Shown in pieces: positions 35,102 through 43,951 of a stretch of DNA of 64,000 bases. Origin of the DNA: an uncultured Oscillospiraceae bacterium (GTDB lineage: Bacteria; Bacillota; Clostridia; Oscillospirales; Oscillospiraceae); assembly GCA_910587395.1 (NCBI GenBank), contig CAJULJ010000005.1:1-64000 (forward strand). Reading direction: 5' to 3'. Under the pieces are notes generated by a model. It was not told where the DNA came from and made no database searches. It was given only the letters and a program-made list of their open reading frames with translations. The position numbers were made by a program, and so were the translations under genes. Every line of letters starts with the position of its first letter. Position 1 is the first letter of the stretch.

Positions 35102-36241
35102 TTATCCCATGATCTGGGCCAGGATCTTTTCCACGTCGGCCGCCTCCGCACTCCGGGGATTGGTGGCGGTGGTGGCGTCGGCCAGGGCGGCGGACACAAG
35201 CTCACCCTTCATCTCCTTCACCTTGGCAAGGTCCGCCCCCTGGGCCTTCAGAGTGGCGGGTATGCCGATCTTCCGGTTCAGCTTCTCCACCTCGTGGATG
35301 AGGTTGGTGACGCCCAGGCGCACATTGGGAGCGGGCAGATCCAGCACCTTGGCCATGCGCTGGTACTTCCTGGCCGCCACACAGTATTCGCCCCTGTGCA
35401 CGGTGGTCAAATCGGCGTTGTAGGCCAGGATCTTGGGCAGAAGAATGGCGTTAATCCGCCCGTGGGCGATGTGGAGCTTGCCGCCGATGGCGTGAGCCAT
35501 GCCGTGGTTCAGCCCCAGCCCGGCGGAGTTGAACGCCAGACCCGCCATGCAGGAGGCGTTGTGCATCTTCTCCCGGGCCAGCAGGTCGTTTCCATCGGCC
35601 ACCGCCAGGGGCAGGAACCGGAATACCAGCGACACCGCCTTCTCGCACATGGCGTCGGAAAAGTCGTTGTACCCGGTGGACACGTAAGCCTCCAAGGCAT
35701 GGGTCAGCACATCCATCCCCGCGTCGGCGGTGACGGAGGGAGGCGCGGACACGGTGAGCTCCGGGTCCAGGATGGCCACCATGGGCCGCAGGGCCTGGCT
35801 GGCCAGAGGGTATTTGATCCCCTTTGCCTGATCGGTGATGACGGCGTAGTCCGTCACCTCGGAGCCGGTGCCGCTGGTGGTGGGGACGGCAAAGCACTCC
35901 ATCTTGTCCGTATCCACGCCCAGCGCCTGCTTGGCGATGGCCCGGATGGCCTTGGCCGCGTCGATGGTGGAGCCGCCGCCCACGGCGATGACCACCTGAG
36001 CGTCACAGGCCCCGAAGGCCTCCACCCCCGCCGTCACCACCTCAATGGGAGGGTCGGGCACCACGCCGTCAAAGACGCTGACCGTGCAGCCGGTGAGGAA
36101 GGAGGCAACCCGCTCGGGCACCCCCAGCTGGTTCATGAACCGGTCGGTGACAATGAGCACCCGCTTGTCCTCCACCTGGCGCAGGCGCTCCAGCGCGCCC
36201 TCTCCAAAATAAACTCTCGTGCTAAAGCTGAATTCCTGCAT
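35102..36241 (-). CDS. pduQ: iron-containing alcohol dehydrogenase (PduQ role)
   Basis: 379 aa. Fe-ADH family: N-terminal FSFSTRVYFGEGALERL, nucleotide loop [24 protein letters not shown], and the metal region GLNHGMAHAIGGKLHIAHGR with two of the iron-ligating histidines. In pdu metabolism such an enzyme reduces propionaldehyde to 1-propanol and regenerates NAD+. It has no obvious N-terminal targeting helix. It is cotranscribed with the regulators rather than with the shell genes. Butanol/1,3-propanediol dehydrogenase is the main alternative label. Confidence 0.85.
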   Translation of the reverse strand: MQEFSFSTRVYFGEGALERLRQVEDKRVLIVTDRFMNQLGVPERVASFLTGCTVSVFDGVVPDPPIEVVTAGVEAFGACDAQVVIAVGGGSTIDAAKAIRAIAKQALGVDTDKMECFAVPTTSGTGSEVTDYAVITDQAKGIKYPLASQALRPMVAILDPELTVSAPPSVTADAGMDVLTHALEAYVSTGYNDFSDAMCEKAVSLVFRFLPLAVADGNDLLAREKMHNASCMAGLAFNSAGLGLNHGMAHAIGGKLHIAHGRINAILLPKILAYNADLTTVHRGEYCVAARKYQRMAKVLDLPAPNVRLGVTNLIHEVEKLNRKIGIPATLKAQGADLAKVKEMKGELVSAALADATTATNPRSAEAADVEKILAQIMG

Positions 36242-36268
36242 AATGACCTCCCTGATTTCCCGGCGGCC

Positions 36269-37357
36269 CTAACGCGAGGTGCCTGCGTCCCCCGCAAAAG
36301 CCGGCCCCCGTGCGTGTTGGTGCTGCTCCCGGTATTCGGTGGGGGTGAGCCCCACCTTCTTCTTGAACGCCTTGCCGAAATAGTTGGTCTCGCTGTAGGA
36401 CAGCTCATAGGCGATGTTTATCACCGGCATGTCCGTGTCGGTGAGCATGTCCTTGGCGGCGCTGATCTTGCCGTCCATCATGTAGGTGATGAAGTTGACG
36501 CCGGTGATCCGCTTGAAGAACTTGCTGAAATAGCTGGAGCTCATGTTTGCGTACTCCGCCGCCTCGTCCAGCCCGATGCCCTCCTTCACATTGCGGTCCA
36601 CATAGTTGAGCACCCGCTGCTCGTCGCTGACCTGATAGCCCCGGTCCTCGTCGATGGCGTCAAAGATGATGCCCCACAGCTTCTCAAACACCAGGCAGGA
36701 GTCATGCTTCCTTCCCTGCTGGTCGAAGCGCAGGCGGAAGCGCTCAATGACGGTGGACAGCTTCAGCTGGGCGGAGGGGCCCAGAGGACTGCCCAGCCGG
36801 GCCAGCCCCTCGGCAAAGGACAGGGCGCTGAACCGGATCACGTCTATATCATCCGTTTCTTCATAGAGAGAATCAAGGTAATCTTTTGTGGTATTGATGC
36901 ACTTTTTGTAGCAGAAGGACTGCATATGCTCCGCGGCCAGCTTGAGATACCGCTCCCTGTGCTCCTTCTCCCACTCTCCGGCGGGCTTGGCGCTCCACTG
37001 CATCATCACCTCGGCCGCCGCCGTCAGCCATTCCGGGCGGTAGGGCTTGAGCAGGTAGTCCTGCACCCCCAGCCGCCACACGTTGGCCACGATGTCGCTG
37101 CGCTTTCCCGTGGAGGTGACCAGAATGGGCATATCGGGCGAAATCTCCTTGGCGGAGGTGATCGTGTTGCAGTAGTCCGCGTCGAACCACGGCACATCCA
37201 CGATGAGCAGGGAGAATGAGCCACCGCTCAGCAGGTCCAGGGCCTGCCGGGGGGTGGCCGCCGTCAGGATCTCCGCCTTGGCCAGTCCCCTGGACAGGAT
37301 CTCCCGCGTATTTCCCCGCTCCAACCGGTTTTCATTTAATATCAGGACCCGGCTCAT
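36269..37357 (-). CDS. AraC-family response regulator
   Basis: 362 aa. Receiver domain (residues 1-~120): D54 in SLLIVDVPWFD is the expected phospho-acceptor and LLKPYRP carries the conserved lysine, but the acidic pocket is NEN (8-10) instead of two acids. A middle helical region leads to two AraC helix-turn-helices (IGLDEAAEYANMSSSYFSKFF; VINIAYELSYSETNYFGKAF). Together with the adjacent PocR-domain kinase-like gene it is the likely regulator of the pdu operons. Start 37357 gives the compact receiver N-terminus; ATG 37384 is an alternative. Confidence 0.85.
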   Translation of the reverse strand: MSRVLILNENRLERGNTREILSRGLAKAEILTAATPRQALDLLSGGSFSLLIVDVPWFDADYCNTITSAKEISPDMPILVTSTGKRSDIVANVWRLGVQDYLLKPYRPEWLTAAAEVMMQWSAKPAGEWEKEHRERYLKLAAEHMQSFCYKKCINTTKDYLDSLYEETDDIDVIRFSALSFAEGLARLGSPLGPSAQLKLSTVIERFRLRFDQQGRKHDSCLVFEKLWGIIFDAIDEDRGYQVSDEQRVLNYVDRNVKEGIGLDEAAEYANMSSSYFSKFFKRITGVNFITYMMDGKISAAKDMLTDTDMPVINIAYELSYSETNYFGKAFKKKVGLTPTEYREQHQHARGPAFAGDAGTSR

Positions 37358-37403
37358 CGCTTCCGGCACCGCCTTTCTCCGCATTGCCCCATCCGTTTTC
37401 CGC

Positions 37404-38600
37404 TCACCGCCACTTCAACGGCAGCTTCAGCCGGACGGCGTACCCCGCCTGCCCGTCGCTCCGGTGTCCGATGGACAGCTCGCACCGCTTGCCCATCAGC
37501 CGTTTCAGGCTCCGGTTCAGGTCCCGCAGGGAGGTATGCTCCCGGGACAGGTACTCGTCCGCCCGGTTCTCCATCTCCTCAGGGGTGACGCTCTCGCTGT
37601 TGGCCCGCACCATCACCAGCAGGTCCTTGCCGTTTTCCTCGGCGAATATGTCGATCTTCCGCTGGTCGTCCTCGCTTTTGAAGGACTGGAGGGTGATGTC
37701 GATGATGGGCCGGAACACCAGGAAGGGACAGTTGACGCCCCAGTACTGCCGGGGGACGGACACGCTGTAGTCCAGCATCTCCCCCCACCACGCCTTCTGC
37801 ACCCGCAAAAAGGCCTCGACATAATTCAGCTCCTCCCCCAGCACGGACAGCTTGCGGTCACTGTCGCTGGCGTAGCGGATGATGTCCGCGAAGTCCAGCG
37901 CCACCGCCCCGGTGCGGTCCGCGCCCTCCTGATAGGCCAGCTGGGTAATGAGGTTCATGACAAAAAAGAACTGGTCGGAGGACTCCTCCTGCCATAAAGC
38001 GCCCCGCTCCGGGCGGCGGATGGACCGCTCCAAATCAGGCTGGGCCGCGGTGTCCTCGGCCGCCTCCCCCTCGCCGGCCTCCTGGCCGCGCTGGTCCTGA
38101 AGGGCGTAAAGGATCATGTCCCGCACCACCTGCACCGAGGCCAGCAGCTTGTCGTAGGTCATCTCCCGCAGCTGGCCGTAGGCCCGGGCCATGGCCTCGT
38201 TCTTGTTCCAGTTGGCCTGGGGGATGATGTGGTCCAGCTCCCGCTCCTCCGCGTCCGTCAGCCGCACCTGCCCCCCCATGACGGAGCCCAGATAATTGTC
38301 GTCCAGGATCAGCGGCACGGCGAAGTCCACCAGGTCCGCGTGGCAACGGTAGATGTAAGGCTGGCCGGTGATGGCGGAGTGGAGGCCGCCGTGGGCGTCG
38401 CACTGCTCACACAGCTCGGAAAAGCCCTGGAGCTGCCGGCCCAGGGCGCAGTGTTCCGTGAAACCGCTGTACTTGGTGATGGGCCGCCCCTTGTAATCCA
38501 CAGTGACGAAGGCCAGTCCCATGGCCTTGGAGCACTTGTCCTGAATGGACTGGATCAGCTCAATATTGACCTGATCGGATATTTTTTTGAACTCTCCCAC
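37404..38600 (-). CDS. PocR-domain sensor histidine kinase-like protein with degenerate kinase core
   Basis: 398 aa from a GTG at 38600 (a TTG at 38645 is possible). Residues ~8-165 are a PocR sensory domain with its cysteine set (C51, C64-X2-C67, C86; SELCEQCDAHGGLHSAI), the domain that senses propanediol in PocR. The C-terminal half aligns with LytS/YesM-type kinases, but where these have HFLFN this protein has QFFFV (210-214), and the N-box is FRPIIDITLQSF without the usual asparagine; no GxGxG loop is evident. No transmembrane helix. It probably senses the diol in the cytosol but may not phosphorylate itself. Confidence 0.8.
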   Translation of the reverse strand: MGEFKKISDQVNIELIQSIQDKCSKAMGLAFVTVDYKGRPITKYSGFTEHCALGRQLQGFSELCEQCDAHGGLHSAITGQPYIYRCHADLVDFAVPLILDDNYLGSVMGGQVRLTDAEERELDHIIPQANWNKNEAMARAYGQLREMTYDKLLASVQVVRDMILYALQDQRGQEAGEGEAAEDTAAQPDLERSIRRPERGALWQEESSDQFFFVMNLITQLAYQEGADRTGAVALDFADIIRYASDSDRKLSVLGEELNYVEAFLRVQKAWWGEMLDYSVSVPRQYWGVNCPFLVFRPIIDITLQSFKSEDDQRKIDIFAEENGKDLLVMVRANSESVTPEEMENRADEYLSREHTSLRDLNRSLKRLMGKRCELSIGHRSDGQAGYAVRLKLPLKWR

Positions 38601-38676
38601 GGTTTTTTCGCCCCCAAAGTGCGTTTTATGCCGTTCTGACGCCAAATCAAGCCCAACTGTCAGTAATCTGAATTTT

Positions 38677-38704
38677 ATTATAGCAAAAAAACACCCACAT
38701 TCAA
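38677..38704 (-). promoter_or_regulatory. promoter of the PocR-kinase/AraC/pduQ operon
   Basis: Minus-strand TTGAAT (38704-38699), 16-bp spacer, TATAAT (38682-38677). The leader to the GTG start at 38600 is about 70 nt. Confidence 0.75.
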
Positions 38705-38776
38705 TAAATTATTTTGAGCTTGGAGAGGATTTTTTTGTGATAAGAGGAAATTTTTGACTACTGCGAAAAATCGTCA

Positions 38777-38810
38777 AAAACACGGCGCGTCCCCTCAGGG
38801 CCGCGCCGCG
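38777..38810 (-). terminator. terminator at the end of the CorA-like gene
   Basis: Minus-strand hairpin with arms 38802-38810 and 38781-38789 (core GGCGCG/CGCGCC), followed by T5. The stop codon of the gene lies in the loop. Confidence 0.75.
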
Positions 38811-39760
38811 TCTTGATGCTCCTGTTCGGTTTCCGGTTCCTCTGCCTGCTGAGGCGCATCCGTCTCCTTCGCCTCCACCAGCTCTCCCACGCTCCGGGGC
38901 TTCAGGGAGGGCCGGAAGCGCTCCCGCCCCATCTGAATCACGTTATGGATGCCTCCCGCCCGGTAGGATACCGCCGCCCCGGCCGTGACCCCTCCGATGA
39001 CCACGCCGCCCACGACGCCAAGCACCGGATTTACCGCCAGCAGGCTGCCGAACATGAAATTCAGTGCCACCGCCCCCAGGGACACCAGGCTCAGCAGCCG
39101 GGCGTTGCGGTTGATGTTGTTGTTGACGATGGAGGTATACGTATCCAGGTCCTTGATGACCGTGTTTTTGATGAGCTCATACCGCTCCTCCAGAAACTGA
39201 AACTCCAGCGCCACCTGCCCCTGGAGCACATAGCTGTTCTGCATCTGCATGGGGAAGTACCCCTTGTCGATGCGGGTGATGATCTCCTTGACCGCAATGA
39301 CCTGATCGCCGTACAGCGTGTACTTGCGCCGGAAATCCAGAATCTGATAGGTGCCGGTGTTGTCGATGTTGCGGTCCAGCGTGTCCTCCAGCCGCTTCAT
39401 GTCCTCCACCCCCCGTTCCACCAGGGCGGACAGGTCGGAAATCTTGAACTGAAGGGCATACATCAGCGCCTGTCCCAGATATTTGACCGTTTTTTCCTCC
39501 AGGTACTCCCGGAACAGCCCCTGGGAGGACTCCTCGATCAGCAGGTTGCTGCCCGCCTGCTTCAGGCGCAGCTCCCCGCCCATCTCCTCGGGGCCGTAGG
39601 TCAGCTCCAGGGTCAGGCTGTCCTCATCCCCAAAAATGCGCTGACGGGCCACCGGTTCCTGGATGGGACCATAAAAAATGCAATATTCGCTTCTCTCCAA
39701 GCCCGCCCCCTCCGGGTGGCGGCCTCGGTTCATCTTCTGCCAAAAAGCGAGCTCTTCCAT
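38795..39760 (-). CDS. CorA-like topology membrane protein of unknown function
   Basis: 321 aa. An N-terminal soluble alpha/beta region (residues ~1-95), long helical segment (~100-225, including VERGVEDMKRLEDTLD and LEFQFLEERYELIKN), and two C-terminal transmembrane helices (LSLVSLGAVALNFMFGSLLA; LGVVGGVVIGGVTAGAAV), then a cytosolic acidic tail. That order is that of CorA magnesium channels, yet the GMN motif at the first helix end is absent. ATG 39760 has GAGGTG 6 bases upstream and fits the promoter at 39812-39840. Transport of a divalent ion or a signalling role are both possible. Confidence 0.55.
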   Translation of the reverse strand: MEELAFWQKMNRGRHPEGAGLERSEYCIFYGPIQEPVARQRIFGDEDSLTLELTYGPEEMGGELRLKQAGSNLLIEESSQGLFREYLEEKTVKYLGQALMYALQFKISDLSALVERGVEDMKRLEDTLDRNIDNTGTYQILDFRRKYTLYGDQVIAVKEIITRIDKGYFPMQMQNSYVLQGQVALEFQFLEERYELIKNTVIKDLDTYTSIVNNNINRNARLLSLVSLGAVALNFMFGSLLAVNPVLGVVGGVVIGGVTAGAAVSYRAGGIHNVIQMGRERFRPSLKPRSVGELVEAKETDAPQQAEEPETEQEHQDAARP

Positions 39761-39811
39761 GGGCGGCACCTCACATATCGTCACCATTGGGAACGGACTG
39801 ATCCATTTATC

Positions 39812-39840
39812 ATGATACGGCAAAAAAGCGCGGTCCGCAA
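39812..39840 (-). promoter_or_regulatory. promoter of the CorA-like gene
   Basis: Minus-strand TTGCGG (39840-39835), 17-bp spacer, TATCAT (39817-39812). It places the transcription start inside an upstream TTG (39823) reading, supporting ATG 39760 as the true start. Confidence 0.65.
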
Positions 39841-39964
39841 GGGAATTTTTTGACAGCAGGTCCCTTTTTCATCCCGCGTCAACGGAGTTCCTCGGCACAT
39901 CTCACAAATTTTTTTCGTAAAAATAGACATCACGCACAAAGTTGGCGGGAATTCCGTTTCCCTA

Positions 39965-39993
39965 TTGACGATTTCCACAAGAGGCGGTATAAT
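39965..39993 (+). promoter_or_regulatory. promoter of the YczE/acyl-CoA synthetase operon
   Basis: TTGACG (39965-39970), 17-bp spacer, TATAAT (39988-39993). About 60 nt of leader precede the ATG. Confidence 0.85.
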
Positions 39994-40057
39994 TTTTAAC
40001 GAACAAGTTCACCGAATCTGTTCATCAGCCTTGGAGAGAAGGGAAGGAAACAAACAT

Positions 40058-40738
40058 ATGAGAAAAAGCACTCCAGCCCAATGGGTCATCCGCGTTCTGC
40101 TCTATGTCCTGGGGCTGTTCCTGATGGCCTTCGGCGTGGCCATCGCCGCCAATTCCAATCTGGGCATCTCCCCCGTCAACTCCCTGCCCTACGTGGTCAG
40201 CGCCGTGGTGTCCCGGGACCCGGGCACCTGCGTCACCCTGGTTTTCTGCTCCTACATCCTGCTCCAGATCATCATTCTGCGCCGGGAGTTCAAGCTCATC
40301 AACCTGCTCCAGATCGCGTTCTCCACCATCTTCGGCTACTTCGTCAACTTCACCAAGGCCATCGTGGGGGACTTCGCCATCCCCACCTACGCCGGCCAGC
40401 TGCTGATGCTGGCGGTGAGCATCGTGTTTATTGCCGCCGGCGTGGTGCTGTACATCGAGGTGGAGATGGTCCCCATGCCCATGGAGGGCCTGTCCCTGGC
40501 CATCGCGGGCAGGGTGGGCATTCCCTTCCACAACATGAAAATCATCATCGACTGCCTGGTGGTGGCGGCGGGCGTGGCCCTGTCCTTCCTCTGCCTGCAC
40601 GAGCTGGTGTACATCCGGGAGGGCACCGTCATCACCGCCATTGTCACCGGCAAGGTGATGGCCCTGGTGAAAAAGCCCATTTCCCCCTTCGTCCAGAGAG
40701 TGTGCTTTGGCGGCGCCCTCGCGGAGGCGGAAGCATGA
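40058..40738 (+). CDS. YczE/YyaS/YitT-family membrane protein
   Basis: 226 aa. About six transmembrane helices; N-terminal VIRVLLYVLGLFLMAFGVAI followed by NSNLGISPVNSLPYVVS is the YczE-type signature (GISPxxxLPY). Function of the family is not established; one member is linked to non-ribosomal lipopeptide production in Bacillus. The last codons overlap the acyl-CoA synthetase gene (ATGA), so the two proteins are translated together. Start chosen for GGGAAGGA 10 bases upstream. Confidence 0.82.
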   Translation: MRKSTPAQWVIRVLLYVLGLFLMAFGVAIAANSNLGISPVNSLPYVVSAVVSRDPGTCVTLVFCSYILLQIIILRREFKLINLLQIAFSTIFGYFVNFTKAIVGDFAIPTYAGQLLMLAVSIVFIAAGVVLYIEVEMVPMPMEGLSLAIAGRVGIPFHNMKIIIDCLVVAAGVALSFLCLHELVYIREGTVITAIVTGKVMALVKKPISPFVQRVCFGGALAEAEA

Positions 40739-42321
40739 GCGCGCCGCTTCCTCTGGAGGACCTGACGGTCAGCCAGCTGCTGCGCCGCACCGCCGCCCGG
40801 TTCCCTCACCGCCCCGCCCTGGAGTATCGGGGCCGGGTATGGTCCTACCGGGAGCTGGACGGAGCCGTGGACGAGACCGCCCGCCGCCTGCTGAGCTGGG
40901 GGGTGAAGCGGGGCCACCGGGTGGGGCTGTGGTGCGAAAGCGAGCCCAATACCATTCTGCTGCTCTACGCCCTGCCCCGGATTGGAGCGACGGCAGCCTT
41001 TTTGAACACCAGCCTTCAGCGCGCCGAGCTGTGTGAGCTGCTGCGCCGCACCGACATGGACCGGCTCGTCATCACCGACGGCTACAAGGACCTGAACTTC
41101 CCCGCCCTGTGCCGGGGGCTGACGGACGAGGCGCCCACGCTGGAGGCCGTGCTTTATGCCGGGCTCAGCGGCGAAAGCGGCGGCTTCCAGGCGCTGGACA
41201 GCCTGACCCCCGCTCCCCAGGAGAAGCTGACGCAGGCCGAGGAAATGGTCACCCCCCGGGACATCGGCTATATCCTCTATACCAGCGGCACCACCAGCGT
41301 GCCCAAGGCGGTGCTGAGCAGCCAGTACAGCCGGGTGAACAGCGGCATCCAGCAGGCCCACGACCTGGGGGCCACCGAGGAGGACCGCTTCTGTGTGGCC
41401 ATGCCCATCTTCCACTGCTTCTGCCTGTCGGTGAACGTGATGGCCGCCTGCGCCGCGGGCGCCTGCCTCTACCTGCCGGAGAGCCGGAGGACCACCGTTC
41501 TTCTGGAGGCCGTCAGCCGGGGCCGGTGCACCGTGCTCAGCAGCGTGCCCACCATGTACCACGCCATTTTGTGCCGCCCGGATTTCGCCAATTGGGACGT
41601 GTCCTCCCTGCGCACCGGCTTCATCGGCGGCAGCCTCTACCCCCAGGAGCTGTTCCGGCAGATCAACGACGGCTTCCACTTCACCCTGCTGTCCAGCCTG
41701 GGCCAGACCGAGGCCACGGCGGGACTTTCCACCGCCGGTCTGGACGACTCTTTGGAGGTGCGCGCCGCCACCGTGGGCCACTTTATGGACCACGTGGAGG
41801 GAAAAATCGTCCACATCGAATCCGGCCGGGAGCAGCCCGTGGGTCAGCCCGGTGAAATCTGCGTCCGGGGCTATCTGGTGATGGACGGCTACTACGGCCA
41901 GCCCGAGGAGACAGCCAAGGCCATCGACGAGGACGGCTGGCTTCACACCGGAGACATGGGCTATCTGGACGAGGACGGCAACATCCACCTCACCGGGCGG
42001 CTGAAGGAGCTCATCATCCGGGGCGGCGAGAACATCTCCCCCGCCGAGGTGGAGGCGGCCGGCGTCTGTCCGGAGGTTCGGGAGTGCAAGGCCCTGGGCG
42101 TCCCCGACCGCCACTACGGCGAGGAGGTCTGCCTGTGCGTGGCGCTCCAGGAGGGCGCGCGGCTGGACGAGGCGGAGCTTCGGGCCCGGCTCGCCCGCCG
42201 TCTGGCCGCATTCAAGGTGCCCAGGTACATTCTCTTTTTCGACGAGCTGCCCAAGACCAGCACCGGCAAGGTCCGCCCTGCGGAGCTGGCCCGTCTGGCC
42301 CGCCGGAGGCTGGAGCTGTGA
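40735..42321 (+). CDS. AMP-dependent acyl-CoA synthetase/ligase
   Basis: 528 aa. Class I adenylate-forming enzyme: P-loop YTSGTTSVPKAVLS, adenine/acyl motif SLGQTEATAG, hinge HTGDMGYLDEDGNIHLTGRL, then IIRGGENISPAEVE, and the catalytic lysine in PKTSTGKVRPAEL. It activates a carboxylic acid via acyl-AMP to acyl-CoA; chain length or substrate cannot be told. Starts within the YczE gene (ATGA overlap), which hints at a membrane-linked substrate or export route. Confidence 0.88.
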   Translation: MSAPLPLEDLTVSQLLRRTAARFPHRPALEYRGRVWSYRELDGAVDETARRLLSWGVKRGHRVGLWCESEPNTILLLYALPRIGATAAFLNTSLQRAELCELLRRTDMDRLVITDGYKDLNFPALCRGLTDEAPTLEAVLYAGLSGESGGFQALDSLTPAPQEKLTQAEEMVTPRDIGYILYTSGTTSVPKAVLSSQYSRVNSGIQQAHDLGATEEDRFCVAMPIFHCFCLSVNVMAACAAGACLYLPESRRTTVLLEAVSRGRCTVLSSVPTMYHAILCRPDFANWDVSSLRTGFIGGSLYPQELFRQINDGFHFTLLSSLGQTEATAGLSTAGLDDSLEVRAATVGHFMDHVEGKIVHIESGREQPVGQPGEICVRGYLVMDGYYGQPEETAKAIDEDGWLHTGDMGYLDEDGNIHLTGRLKELIIRGGENISPAEVEAAGVCPEVRECKALGVPDRHYGEEVCLCVALQEGARLDEAELRARLARRLAAFKVPRYILFFDELPKTSTGKVRPAELARLARRRLEL

Positions 42322-42335
42322 CGGCAAAGCATCGG

Positions 42336-42382
42336 TCACCCCCATCTTTCCTTATCCGAGGAAGACGGGGGTGATTTTTCTT
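42336..42382 (+). terminator. terminator after the acyl-CoA synthetase gene
   Basis: Stem TCACCCCC/GGGGGTGA extended by TCTTTCC/GGAAGA pairing around TTATCCGA, then TTTTTCTTT. Confidence 0.85.
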
Positions 42383-42409
42383 TACAAACCGGCGCGCATA
42401 GAGTATACT
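42381..42409 (+). promoter_or_regulatory. promoter of the AGCS symporter gene
   Basis: TTTACA (42381-42386), 17-bp spacer, TATACT (42404-42409). Its -35 overlaps the T-tract of the preceding terminator. Confidence 0.75.
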
Positions 42410-42496
42410 ACATACTAATATCTGACAAATTCATTAAAACTTCCGGGACGGGCCGCAAGCCCCATCGCCCCCCGGCGCCCAAAGGAGGGCCCGGAC

Positions 42497-43912
42497 ATGA
42501 AGCTGATTGTCAATGCCATCACCGCCGTCTACAACCTGCTGTGGGGCGACCTGTTTGTCATCCCCCTGCCCGGAGGCGGCTCTCTGGGAATTTCCCTGCT
42601 GGTGCTGCTGCTCATCCCCACCGGCATCTTTTTCACCATCCGCACCCGGTTCCTCCCCATCCGCCTGTTCCCGGAGATGCTGCGGGTGACGGCGGAGAAA
42701 CGGACCAACCGGGAGGGAAACGCCATCTCCGGCGTCCAGGCCCTCATCGTGTCCACCGCCACCAGAGTGGGCATGGGCAACCTGATCGGCGTGGTGGCGG
42801 CCATCTCCGCGGGCGGCGCGGGCGCAGTGTTCTGGATGTGGGTCACCGCCCTCATCGGCTCGTCCACCGCCTTTATCGAGGCCACGCTGGCCCAGCTTCA
42901 CAAGGAGAAGGACCCCCTCTACGGCGGCTGGCGGGGCGGCCCGGCCTACTATATCCACAACTTCGTCAAGGAAAAGCGGGACGGAAAAATCGGGCGGTAT
43001 TCCGTGCTCGCCGTGCTGTTTGCCGTCTCCGGCCTCATCTGCTGGTGCGGCATCAGCCAGGTGATCGCCAACTCCGTGTCCTCCGCCTTCCAGAACGCGT
43101 TTCACATCGAGCCCATCTGCACCACCGCCATCCTGGTGGCCCTGTCCGCCGTCATCGTGCTGCGGAAAAACGCCACCGTGCGGGTGCTGGACGTGCTGGT
43201 GCCCATCATGGCGGCATGCTACTTCATCATCACCTTGATCCTCATCGGCATGAACATCACCGTACTTCCCGACATGTTCCGGCGCATTTTCGCGGAGGCC
43301 TTCGGCCTGCGTCAGGCGGTGGCGGGCGGCTTCGGCGCGGTCGTCATGAACGGCGTCAAGCGGGGGCTGTTCTCCAACGAGGCGGGCTCCGGCTCCGCTC
43401 CCTGCGCGGCGGCGGCCGGGGATACCCCCCACCCCGCCAAAACCGGCCTGCTCCAGGCCCTGGGCGTGTTTATCGACACCATCGTCATTTGCAGCTGCAC
43501 CGCCTTCATCATCCTGGTGACTCCGGCGGAAAAGGTGGCTGGGCTGGAGGGCATGGACCTGCTGCAAGCCTCCATGGCCCACCACCTGGGGCAGTTCGGG
43601 GTGGTGTTCATCGCGCTGATTCTGTGGCTCTTCAGCTTTTCCACCTTCGTGGGCATTTTGTTCTATGCCCGGTCCAACGTGGCCTACCTGTTCGGGGACA
43701 ACTGGCTGTCCCAGACCCTGTATAAGATATTGGCTCTGGTCATGCTGTTCGTGGGCGGGCTGGCGGCATATACCTTTGTATGGGACCTGGGCGACGTGGG
43801 CGTGGGGCTGATGACCGTGTTCAACATCATCGTCATCCTGCCCATGTCGGGGCAGGCGCTGGCCTCCCTGCGGGATTACGAGGGCGAAATGAAAACACGA
43901 AAAGAGGAATAG
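42497..43912 (+). CDS. sodium:alanine/glycine symporter (AGCS family)
   Basis: 471 aa, about eleven transmembrane helices. Family motifs: STATRVGMGNLIGVVAAI, GGWRGGPAYYI, and FSNEAGSGSAPCAAAA. Imports small neutral amino acids with sodium or protons. GGAGG site 8 bases before the ATG. Monocistronic, ending at a bidirectional terminator shared with the convergent NSS gene. Confidence 0.93.
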   Translation: MKLIVNAITAVYNLLWGDLFVIPLPGGGSLGISLLVLLLIPTGIFFTIRTRFLPIRLFPEMLRVTAEKRTNREGNAISGVQALIVSTATRVGMGNLIGVVAAISAGGAGAVFWMWVTALIGSSTAFIEATLAQLHKEKDPLYGGWRGGPAYYIHNFVKEKRDGKIGRYSVLAVLFAVSGLICWCGISQVIANSVSSAFQNAFHIEPICTTAILVALSAVIVLRKNATVRVLDVLVPIMAACYFIITLILIGMNITVLPDMFRRIFAEAFGLRQAVAGGFGAVVMNGVKRGLFSNEAGSGSAPCAAAAGDTPHPAKTGLLQALGVFIDTIVICSCTAFIILVTPAEKVAGLEGMDLLQASMAHHLGQFGVVFIALILWLFSFSTFVGILFYARSNVAYLFGDNWLSQTLYKILALVMLFVGGLAAYTFVWDLGDVGVGLMTVFNIIVILPMSGQALASLRDYEGEMKTRKEE

Positions 43913-43914
43913 AA

Positions 43915-43949
43915 AAAGCGCCCGGTTTTCGATGAAAACCGGGCGCTTT
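43915..43949. terminator. bidirectional terminator between AGCS and NSS genes
   Basis: 16-bp perfect stem (43915-43930 with 43934-43949, core GCGCCCGGTTTTC) and 3-base loop, flanked by A's on the left and TTTCTTTATTT on the right. Confidence 0.92.
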
Positions 43950-43951
43950 CT

